A stretch of 64,000 nt of DNA from Hyphomicrobium sp. CS1BSMeth3. GTDB taxonomy: Bacteria; Pseudomonadota; Alphaproteobacteria; Rhizobiales; Hyphomicrobiaceae. The notes beneath the pieces are model-generated. The model made no database searches, was not told the DNA's origin, and saw only the letters and a program-made list of their open reading frames with translations. Below are positions 9,017 to 17,242 of this stretch, piece after piece. Position 1 is the first letter of the stretch. The number at the start of each line of letters is the position of its first letter. Position numbers and translations under genes: made by a program. The stretch spans positions 372,001 through 436,000 of the forward strand of contig NZ_FPEI01000003.1 of assembly GCF_900117415.1 (NCBI RefSeq), given 5' to 3'.

Positions 9017-9796
9017 ATGCTGTTCATGGACATCGGCGGCCGCGCCATCGAGTACCGCGTCATTCCCGGGCCGGTCACCGACCGACCACCGCTCGTCTTC
9101 CTGCACGAGGGACTGGGCTGCGCGGCACTCTGGCGCGACTTCCCGGACAAGGTGGCCCGTGAGCTCGGCGCACCGGCGCTCGTCTACTCGCGCTTCGGCT
9201 ATGGCCAGTCGGCCAGCCTCGAAGGCCCGCGCACGCCCCGCTTCATGCATGAGGAAGCCCTCGACGTGCTGCCCCTGGTCCTCGATCGGGCGGGGATCGC
9301 ACAGCCGCTGCTCATCGGCCATTCCGACGGCGCCTCGATTGCCCTCATCCACGCCGCGTCCGCGGGGCGGCCGGTCGCCGGCCTCGTGCTCATGGCGCCG
9401 CACATCATGGTCGAGCCCATCTGCGTCGACAGCATTGCCCGCATCAGCGCGACCTACGGCGAGGGCCCGCTCCGCGAGCGCCTTGCGCGCTATCACGCCC
9501 ACGTCGATGACGCCTTTCACGGCTGGGCGGATACCTGGCTGATGCCGGAATTTCTCGACTGGTCCCTCGAACCCGAGGCGCGCGCGTTAAGCATACCGAC
9601 ACTTCTCATTCAGGGCCGGGACGACGAATACGGCACCTTGGCGCAGATCGACCGCATCGCCGAGCTTGCGCGAGGGCCGGTCGAGCGGCTGGTGCTCGAC
9701 AAGTGCGGGCATTCGCCCCATCGCGACCAGGAGGCCGCGGTGCTTGCTGCTATTGCCGACTTTGCGGCGCGCCACTTCCCAGGCGGCGCGACATAG
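9017..9796 (+). CDS. Alpha/beta hydrolase
   Basis: A 259-residue serine hydrolase of the alpha/beta fold. The oxyanion-hole segment is HEGLG (30-34), the nucleophile elbow GHSDG places Ser103, and the likely catalytic His is His232 in CGHSPH. An Asp near GRDDEYG would complete the triad. The family includes enol-lactonases, esterases and meta-cleavage hydrolases, and I cannot assign a substrate. The ATG directly abuts the end of repeat copy 2, whose GGGG would be the only Shine-Dalgarno-like sequence; a second ATG (M4) lies 9 bp downstream. It may be co-transcribed with the upstream liv genes and the downstream ppk2. Confidence 0.88.
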   Translation: MLFMDIGGRAIEYRVIPGPVTDRPPLVFLHEGLGCAALWRDFPDKVARELGAPALVYSRFGYGQSASLEGPRTPRFMHEEALDVLPLVLDRAGIAQPLLIGHSDGASIALIHAASAGRPVAGLVLMAPHIMVEPICVDSIARISATYGEGPLRERLARYHAHVDDAFHGWADTWLMPEFLDWSLEPEARALSIPTLLIQGRDDEYGTLAQIDRIAELARGPVERLVLDKCGHSPHRDQEAAVLAAIADFAARHFPGGAT

Positions 9797-9816
9797 GAAG
9801 GACGAGGAACCGCCTC

Positions 9817-10722
9817 ATGGCCAACAAGAGCAAGGGCAAGGCCGGGAGCACGTCCCGCAACGCCAAGGCCAAGGACAAGGCCGCCTTGGCCCACTTCGAT
9901 ATCGACAATCCCGTATTTCCGAAGGCCATCGCGGACGCCGCGCTCGGCAGTGGCGGCTATCCCTATGACACCAAGCTCAAGCGCAACGACTTCGATGCGC
10001 AGCTCCTCGGTCTGCAGGTCGAGCTCGCCAAGCTGCAGAGCGCGATACGTGGCACGGGCGAGCGTATCGTCTGCCTCTTCGAGGGGCGCGACTCGGCGGG
10101 CAAGGGCACCTGCATAAGCTATTTCGTCCGCCACCTGAACCCGCGCAGCGCCCGCGTGGTCGCGCTGACCAAGCCGACCGAAACCGAAAGGGGCCAGTGG
10201 TACTTCCAGCGCTATGTCGCGCATCTGCCGGCAGCCGGCGACATGTCGCTGTTCGACCGCTCCTGGTACAACCGTGCCGGCGTCGAGCGCGTCATGGGCT
10301 TCTGCACCGAGGAGCAGCACGCGGTATTTCTGCGCGAGGCGCCCGAGTTCGAAGGCATGCTCGTGCGCGACGGCATCCGCCTCTTCAAGTTCTATCTTGA
10401 GATCGGCCGCGAGATGCAGCTCGAACGCTTCCACGAGCGCCGCCACGATCCGCTGAAGCAATGGAAGATCAGCGACATCGACATTGCCGCCATGAGCCGC
10501 TTCGAAGACTACAGCGCCGCCAAGGAAGAGATGTTCCGTTTCACGCACACGGCAACGGCACCCTGGACGGTGATACTCGCCAACGACCAGCGCCGGGCCC
10601 GCCTGGAGGCCATCCGGTCAGTGCTCTATGCAGTGGAGTACGAGGGCAAGGACGCAAAGGTCATAGGAAAGCCCGACGCCAACATCGTTGGTGCCGGGCC
10701 GAAATTCTTTACAACGCGGTAG
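9817..10722 (+). CDS. ppk2: Polyphosphate kinase 2 family protein
   Basis: A 301-residue PPK2-type enzyme that transfers phosphate between polyphosphate and nucleoside di- or monophosphates. Walker A GRDSAGKGT is at residues 90-98 and the lid/Walker B region FDRSWYNRAG at 146-155. Single-domain length of about 300 residues suggests PPK2 class I (NDP-phosphorylating), but class cannot be fixed by eye. The first 25 residues are Lys/Ala-rich and probably disordered. The ATG at 9817 has GGAAGGACGAGG upstream; the frame continues further upstream without family sequence. A CHAD-domain protein, also linked to polyphosphate, is encoded at 28978-29937. Confidence 0.92.
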   Translation: MANKSKGKAGSTSRNAKAKDKAALAHFDIDNPVFPKAIADAALGSGGYPYDTKLKRNDFDAQLLGLQVELAKLQSAIRGTGERIVCLFEGRDSAGKGTCISYFVRHLNPRSARVVALTKPTETERGQWYFQRYVAHLPAAGDMSLFDRSWYNRAGVERVMGFCTEEQHAVFLREAPEFEGMLVRDGIRLFKFYLEIGREMQLERFHERRHDPLKQWKISDIDIAAMSRFEDYSAAKEEMFRFTHTATAPWTVILANDQRRARLEAIRSVLYAVEYEGKDAKVIGKPDANIVGAGPKFFTTR

Positions 10723-10730
10723 GTGATGGG

Positions 10731-10752
10731 GCCGGCGCGTTCCCGCGCCGGC
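10731..10752. terminator. Perfect stem-loop between convergent ppk2 and binding-protein genes
   Basis: Nine-base perfect arms GCCGGCGCG / CGCGCCGGC are separated by TTCC. They sit 8 bp after the ppk2 stop and 15 bp before the end of the minus-strand binding-protein gene. No oligo-T run follows, so a Rho-independent role is likely but imperfect. Confidence 0.6.
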
Positions 10753-10767
10753 AGGTCGCCCTGACGA

Positions 10768-11997
10768 TCAGGCGCTCTCGTTCGAGAGGATGTCGCCGAA
10801 CATCTCGAAGCTCTCGCCCTTCACGCGCGCCATTTGCACCGACTGCAGCGGATAGAAGTCGGTTGCGCTCGTGTTGATCTTGATGCCGGGCAGCAGCAGC
10901 GGCGCTTCGAAGCCCTTGAGGCTCGCTGCCTGCTTCATGACGTTCTCGCGGGTCAGCGTGTCGCCGCACTTCTTGAGCACCTCGATCAGCGTGTGCGTGA
11001 CCGAGTAGCCGTAGTTGTGCGTGTCGTCCTTGATGTCGAAGCTCGACATGTACTTCGCCATGAAGGCCTTGAAGGCCACGACGTCCGGCGCGCTCGCGAA
11101 CTGGGCGTCATTCACGTCCTTGCGGTAGAGCGCCAGCATCACGCCTTGCGAGGCCGGAATGCCGGCCGGACGGAACACCGAGCCGAAGGACGAGGACACG
11201 TTGTTGAGGTAGTGCGCCGGCTTCCACTCGATCTCGAAGGCCTTCTTGATCGCCTGTGCGGCGAACTTCGGCGTCGTGATGTTGAAGAACACGTTGGCGC
11301 CCGTGTTCTTGAGCTGGATCATCTGGCTGTCGACGGTCGGATCGGTGACCTCGTAGGTCGCAAGCTGCGCGATGAGGTTCTTCTTGTCGCCGAGGCCTTG
11401 GATGAAGCCGTTGTAGTAGTCCTTACCGTAGTCGTCATTCTGCATGAGAATGCCGATCTTGGGCTCCTTGATCGTCGCCAGGATGTGCTTGGCGTAGATC
11501 GCGCCCTCGGTCACGTAGTCGGGCTGCCAGCCCATGGTCCAGGGGAACTCTTTCGGCTGCCCCCACTTCGACGCGCCCGTCGCAACGAAGAGCTGCGGCA
11601 CCTTCTTCTGGTTCATGTAGCGGTGGATGGCCGTATTGGGCGGCGTGCCGAGCGTGTTGAACAGGAAGAGCACCTTGTCCTGCTCGACGAGCTTGCGAAC
11701 CATCTCGACGGTCTTCGGCGGGCTGTAGCCGTCGTCGTAGGTGATGAATTCGATCTTGCGGCCGTTGATGCCGCCATTGTCGTTGACCATCTTGAACACG
11801 GCCTCGATCGTGCGGCCAATGTTGCCGTAGGCCGAGGCATTGCCGGAGTAGGGGCCGGAGTGGCCGATCTTGATCGTGGTATCGGTCGCGCCGTCGTCAT
11901 ACTTCTTGCCTTGGGCGATGGCCGGAAAGCCAATCACCTGGGCGGCCGCAATCGCGGAGCCGCCGACCAGAACATCTCTGCGGGTTCTCTTTGTCAT
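10768..11997 (-). CDS. Branched-chain amino acid-type ABC transporter substrate-binding protein (second system)
   Basis: A 409-residue LivK-type periplasmic binding protein. The N-terminus TRRDVLVGG followed by a hydrophobic stretch ending AIA before Gln29 resembles a Tat signal, unlike the plain Sec signal of the protein at 1718. The mature protein begins with the family pattern IKIGHSGPYSGNASAYG. An AAGGAGGAAG Shine-Dalgarno precedes the ATG. It is the last gene of a minus-strand cluster livG-livF-livH-livM-binding protein, so this transporter is complete. The two binding proteins share the family but differ markedly in sequence, so ligands probably differ. Confidence 0.92.
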   Translation of the reverse strand: MTKRTRRDVLVGGSAIAAAQVIGFPAIAQGKKYDDGATDTTIKIGHSGPYSGNASAYGNIGRTIEAVFKMVNDNGGINGRKIEFITYDDGYSPPKTVEMVRKLVEQDKVLFLFNTLGTPPNTAIHRYMNQKKVPQLFVATGASKWGQPKEFPWTMGWQPDYVTEGAIYAKHILATIKEPKIGILMQNDDYGKDYYNGFIQGLGDKKNLIAQLATYEVTDPTVDSQMIQLKNTGANVFFNITTPKFAAQAIKKAFEIEWKPAHYLNNVSSSFGSVFRPAGIPASQGVMLALYRKDVNDAQFASAPDVVAFKAFMAKYMSSFDIKDDTHNYGYSVTHTLIEVLKKCGDTLTRENVMKQAASLKGFEAPLLLPGIKINTSATDFYPLQSVQMARVKGESFEMFGDILSNESA

Positions 11998-12056
11998 CTG
12001 CTTCCTCCTTAGAACGGCCTAGTTATGAAAGGCTCTATCAGGGCGCCACGCGGCGC

Positions 12057-13118
12057 CTATCCGGGTGGTCGGATCTTGCGCCACAGTGAGGCAAGCCCTC
12101 CGGCAATGCCCATGGGCATAGTGTACATCAGAACGATCAGCACGATGCCGTAGATCGTCCACGGCTCCAGATGAATGGGCAGATGGACGGTCGACGTTAT
12201 CCATTTCGTCAAGGCATCCGCGTACTTCTCGATGAATTGGACGAAGAAGCCGCCGATGACCGCCCCGGAGAGCGTGGCGATGCCGCCGATCACGGCGCCG
12301 ACGAGCATGGCGATCGACAGCTCGAAACGGAAGCTGTCCGGCGATACGAACTCGAAGATGATGGCATGAAGCGCGCCGGCAAGGCCGACATAGAGTGCGC
12401 TGATGCCGAACGTAATCGACTTCGTCCGCGCCGAGTTGATGCCCATCGTATCCGCGGCGAGCGGCTGGTCGCGGATCGCCATCATCGCGCGGCCCATGCG
12501 GCTTTGGACGATGTTCCGAGCAACGATGAACATCACGACCGCGCAGGCGAGGACCACGAGATAGAGCCACTGATCGGGGCTCAGCGGCAGGCCGAACGGC
12601 GGGTCGGGGTTGAAGATGTTGATGCCCTGGACACCGTGCGTGAGAGGCTCGAAGTGGCGGTACTTGAGGAACTGCGGAACCGCGATGGCGAGCGCGAAGG
12701 TCGCGAGTGCCAGATAGTGGCCTTCGAGGCGGAGCGCCGGCCGGCCGAAAAGATAGCCGACGATGAAGCAGGCGATCATGGCGAGCGGCAGCGTCGCGAG
12801 ATAGTGCATCTCGTAGCGGTCGATGAGGATCGCCGTGACGTAGGCGCCGACCGCGAAGAACGCGCCGTGTCCGAGCGAGATCTGACCGTTGAACCCGGTC
12901 AGGAGGTTCAAGCCCAGCACGGCGATCGAATAAACGATCATCAGCGAGAGCTGGAGGAAGTAGAAGTTCGAGATGAGGCCCGTCTGCCCGCCGATCAGCG
13001 GCAGCAGCGCCGCGAAGATGATGCCGAGCCAGATCCATTTGGGGATCGGCCGGCGCAGTCCCGGCAGCGCCGCCGGGTCGCCCGCCGCACTCGTTTCTGT
13101 CGTCATCGTCGTGGCCAT
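12057..13118 (-). CDS. Branched-chain amino acid-type ABC transporter permease (LivM family, second system)
   Basis: A 353-residue membrane permease. It contains the LivM-type segment LLTGFNGQISLGHGAFFAVGAY and the ATPase-contact loop around MGRAMMAIRDQPLAADTMGI. About nine hydrophobic segments are visible. Only 2 bp separate it from the stop of the upstream livH, and about 60 bp separate it from the binding-protein gene. The N-terminal 35 residues are polar and Thr/Ala-rich. Confidence 0.93.
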   Translation of the reverse strand: MATTMTTETSAAGDPAALPGLRRPIPKWIWLGIIFAALLPLIGGQTGLISNFYFLQLSLMIVYSIAVLGLNLLTGFNGQISLGHGAFFAVGAYVTAILIDRYEMHYLATLPLAMIACFIVGYLFGRPALRLEGHYLALATFALAIAVPQFLKYRHFEPLTHGVQGINIFNPDPPFGLPLSPDQWLYLVVLACAVVMFIVARNIVQSRMGRAMMAIRDQPLAADTMGINSARTKSITFGISALYVGLAGALHAIIFEFVSPDSFRFELSIAMLVGAVIGGIATLSGAVIGGFFVQFIEKYADALTKWITSTVHLPIHLEPWTIYGIVLIVLMYTMPMGIAGGLASLWRKIRPPG

Positions 13119-13120
13119 GC

Positions 13121-14026
13121 TCAGACCCTCTTGACCGTAACGTGCCCGAAGAGGCCGGACGGCTTCAGGGTGAGCACCGTGATGACGATGATGAGCGCAA
13201 CGGTCAGCTTCTCGCCGTTGCCGATGAGGTAGAAACCCGTCGCACGCTCGAGCATGTTCCCGAGATAAGCGACCATGTTCTCGAGCACGCCGACGATGAA
13301 ACCACCGGCGACCGCGCCGCCAGGGCTCGAGATGCCCCCGACGAGCGCGCCGGCAAAGCCGTAGAGCAGGATGCCGGCCATCATATTGGGCTCAAGATAG
13401 ACGACCGGGGCAACGAGGACTCCCGCCACCGAACCGACGGTTGCGGCGAGCCCCCAGCCGAGCGCCAGCATCCAGTCGACATTGATGCCGACGAGCCGCG
13501 CCGAGGTTGCGTTGAGCGCCGCCGCCCGCATGGCGAGCCCCAGCGGCGTGAAGCGAAAGAAGCAGAAGAGGAGGCCCAGCATGCCCACCGCCACGACGAC
13601 CATGCCGATCTGATGGGGCCCGATGATCCCCGAATGTACAAGGCTGAAGTCAGGGAACGGCGACGGGAATGGCTTGACGGTGTGTGTCCAGATGGCGCCG
13701 GCAAGCGAATGGAAGATTGCCAGAAGGCCAATGAAGACCACGACGACGGAAAGCAGCGGCGCCGTATGCAGAGGCCGCAGGATAATGCGCTCGATCAGGA
13801 CACCGATGGTGAAGGAGAAGAGCATGGTCGCGGGAAGCGCGACCCAGAAGGAATAGCCCCAGTTGAGGAGCTGCCAGCAGACGAAGGCGCTGAACATCGC
13901 CATCTCGCCCTGGGCGAAGTTGATGTGGTTCGTCGAGACGAAGATCATGACAAGCGCGAGGGCGAGCAGCGCGTAGATCGCGCCATTCGCCAATCCCGAG
14001 GCCACCTGCTGTAGAAGTTGCTCCAT
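13121..14026 (-). CDS. Branched-chain amino acid-type ABC transporter permease (LivH family, second system)
   Basis: A 301-residue permease with the LivH N-terminal pattern QVASGLANGAIYALLALALVM and the loop STNHINFAQGEMAMFSAF. It pairs with the LivM protein encoded just downstream. It starts 27 bp after the LivF-type ATPase gene. Family members with the FAQGEM sequence often transport ligands other than leucine, isoleucine and valine, but that is only a tendency. Confidence 0.93.
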   Translation of the reverse strand: MEQLLQQVASGLANGAIYALLALALVMIFVSTNHINFAQGEMAMFSAFVCWQLLNWGYSFWVALPATMLFSFTIGVLIERIILRPLHTAPLLSVVVVFIGLLAIFHSLAGAIWTHTVKPFPSPFPDFSLVHSGIIGPHQIGMVVVAVGMLGLLFCFFRFTPLGLAMRAAALNATSARLVGINVDWMLALGWGLAATVGSVAGVLVAPVVYLEPNMMAGILLYGFAGALVGGISSPGGAVAGGFIVGVLENMVAYLGNMLERATGFYLIGNGEKLTVALIIVITVLTLKPSGLFGHVTVKRV

Positions 14027-14053
14027 AGTGATCCGATACCCCGACTGCCGAAA

Positions 14054-14763
<710 letters not shown>

Positions 14764-14767
<4 letters not shown>

Positions 14768-15588
14768 ACGTCGGCCCCCGTGCCGAGATAGGCCTTGATG
14801 ACCTCGGGGTTGCGCTGAACCTCGGCGGGGGTGCCTTCAGCAATCTTGCGGCCGAAATCGATCGCCACGACCTTGTCCGACACGGCCATGACGAGGCTCA
14901 TGTGGTGCTCGACCAGCAGCACGGTCACTTTCTGGAGATCGCGCACGCGGCGGATCTGGGCTTCGAGCACGCCGATCTCGTCGTGATTGAGACCGGCCGC
15001 CGGCTCGTCGAGGAGCAGGAGCTTGGGGCTCGCTGCCAGGGCTCGCGCCAGCTCGACGCGCTTGCGGATCGGGAACGGCAGCGGCCCTGCCGGCAGCGCG
15101 GCGAAGGGCTTGAGATCCATGAACTCGATGAGCTCCCAGGCCCGCTCGGTTATGCGCCGCTCCTCTGCCGCAACACCTGGCAGGCGAAGGGCCACGGCGA
15201 GGAAACCGCTCGCGCTCTGGCTGTGGCAACCGACCTTCACATTGTCGAGCACGCTCAGGCGATCGAACAGCGCGACGTTCTGGAAGGTCCGACCGAGGCC
15301 GATGCTCGGGATCTCGTGACGCGGCGATTTGAGGATCGATCTCCCCTCGAACAGGATATCGCCGTCATTGGGGATATAGAGGCGGGAGAGGCAGTTGAAG
15401 AGCGTGGTCTTGCCGGCGCCATTAGGCCCGATGAGGCCGGCGATCTCGCCGCTGCAAATATCGAAGGTGATGCCGTCGAGGGCGACAATGCCGCCGAACC
15501 GGACGGAGACGTTTCTTACACTCAGCAATGGCGGCGCAGACGAAACAGCCTCGCGCCGCGCCGAGACGGGCTCGACAACGGCAACCAC
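14764..15588 (-). CDS. Branched-chain amino acid-type ABC transporter ATP-binding protein (LivG family, second system)
   Basis: A 274-residue ATPase and first gene of the second liv operon. Walker A GPNGAGKTT is at residues 54-62 and the LivG-specific Q-loop region reads GLGRTFQNVALFDRLSV. The signature is degenerate (LPFPIRKRVELARAL), as in many LivG proteins. Translation begins with GTG; the GGGAGGGAA Shine-Dalgarno about 7 bp upstream supports this start. An N-terminal extension of about 20 residues precedes the ABC core. The promoter must lie in the 389-bp region to the right. Confidence 0.92.
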
Positions 15589-15977
15589 TCAGTTCCCTCC
15601 CATGTCAGGCAGCAAATGCATTGCTGGCCTTTCGCTTATTTGACCGCGTTATGCGCCTGCGTTTCCGCCGGCCCCCGCAATCTTGACTGTAAGCTTGCCG
15701 CGTTTCATTCAGAACGTCCAGTGCCTTATTCTGCCGGCTGATGAGCAGGGGATAGGCTCCTGCAGTGTCCGAATACCCCGGCTCGGGGCACAGTAGCGCG
15801 GCCTCGGCGCCACCCTTCGTTGCGCGCGTGCCTGGCGTTCGGCGGCAATGCTTGACCCTGCCCCCTGGAGCGGCTAGCTGAACACGCAATCTTACCTACC
15901 GACGCGGGCATTCTGCCGCCGAAGGCTGGAACTGGAAGTCGTCTGAAAAGCCAACCGCCCGCCCGCACCCCGAGATC
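15589..15977. other. Divergent intergenic region livG / zapE-like gene
   Basis: 389 bp between two divergent genes, so it should contain both promoters. A TTGACT hexamer occurs at 15683-15688, but no good -10 hexamer lies at the right distance. No repeat, RNA or convincing ORF was found. Confidence 0.5.
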
Positions 15978-17132
15978 ATGAGCGCGAGCCCCCTTGCCCG
16001 TTACACTGCGCGCGTCGAGGCCGGCGAAGCGAGCTTCGATGATGCGCAAGCCGCCGTCGCCGCCCGTCTCGATGCACTCACGACCGAATTGAAGGACTGG
16101 CGGCCCGCGAACGGCGGCTGGAAACTCTCCAATCTCTTCACCGCCAAGCGGTCCGCGCCGCGCGGGCTCTACATTCACGGCAAGGTCGGCCGCGGCAAGA
16201 CCATGCTGATGGATCTGTTCTTCGACACGGTTCAATTCGCGCCGAAGCGCCGCATCCACTTCCACGAGTTCATGGCCGAGACGCACGACCGCATCGGCGC
16301 CGCGCGCAAGAAGGTCCAGGGCGATCCCCTGCCCCAGGTCGCGAACGAGATCGCGGACGAGGCTCAGCTCCTCTGCTTCGACGAGCTGCACGTCACCGAC
16401 ATCGCCGACGCGATGATCCTTGGACGGCTCTTCAAGGGGCTGTTCGAGCGTCAGGTGGTGATGGTCGCGACGTCGAACCAGCCGCCGCGCGGGCTCTATC
16501 TGAACGGCCTCAATCGCCAGCTCTTCCTGCCCTCGATCGATCTCATCGAGCAGCATATGGACGTCGTCGAGCTTGGGGCTGCCAAGGACTTCCGCCTCGA
16601 GAAACTCGCCGGCCAGCCGCTCTATTTCACCCCCGAGAATTCCGATCCGCGCCGGGCCTTGCGTGCCGCATTCACACGCCTCACCGGCGTATGGAAGGGC
16701 AAGCCCATGACGCTCGACGTCAAGGGCCGGACGCTTGTCGTGCCCGAGGCGGCACGCGGCGTGGCCTACTTCACGTTCGACGATCTGTGCATGAAGCCCC
16801 TCGGCACGCTCGACTTCCTCCACATTGCCCATGCCTTCCATACGGTGATCATCGAAGGCATCCCCAAGCTGCCGCCCGAGAAGCGCAACGAGGCGCGCCG
16901 CTTCATCAACCTGATAGATACGCTGTATGATAATCGGATCGGGCTCATCGCCTCGGCCGAAGCCGAGCCGCAGGATCTCTACCCGGCCGGCGATGCCGCC
17001 GTACTGTTCGAGCGCACAGTGAGCCGGCTGATCGAAATGCGCAGCGAGGCCTACCTCGAGAGCCGCACCGAGCGGACAGCCACCGCCGAAGCCGCAACCG
17101 CGGCAGCCGCACCGACGGCCCAGCGGGCTTAG
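15978..17132 (+). CDS. zapE: ZapE/AFG1-family ATPase
   Basis: A 384-residue AFG1-like P-loop ATPase. Walker A GKVGRGKT is at residues 68-75, Walker B LLCFDELHV at 131-139, and the sensor region VATSNQPPRGLYLNGLNRQLFLP follows. In E. coli ZapE associates with the Z-ring late in division; mitochondrial AFG1 has a quality-control role. The C-terminus ends in an Ala/Thr-rich tail of about 20 residues. In many alphaproteobacteria the gene is near malate dehydrogenase; here it stands beside a Lon-type protease instead, which would suit a proteostasis role but is only circumstantial. Confidence 0.9.
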   Translation: MSASPLARYTARVEAGEASFDDAQAAVAARLDALTTELKDWRPANGGWKLSNLFTAKRSAPRGLYIHGKVGRGKTMLMDLFFDTVQFAPKRRIHFHEFMAETHDRIGAARKKVQGDPLPQVANEIADEAQLLCFDELHVTDIADAMILGRLFKGLFERQVVMVATSNQPPRGLYLNGLNRQLFLPSIDLIEQHMDVVELGAAKDFRLEKLAGQPLYFTPENSDPRRALRAAFTRLTGVWKGKPMTLDVKGRTLVVPEAARGVAYFTFDDLCMKPLGTLDFLHIAHAFHTVIIEGIPKLPPEKRNEARRFINLIDTLYDNRIGLIASAEAEPQDLYPAGDAAVLFERTVSRLIEMRSEAYLESRTERTATAEAATAAAAPTAQRA

Positions 17133-17242
17133 GGAACGGCCTCGGCGGCGACCGGGTTGACCGGGCGGCCCTCGTGCGTTCTTCTCCGAGGCACCTCGGG
17201 GCACAGGCAGGTAAATGCCGAGTTGGCGAGGAGTGAAGTTGC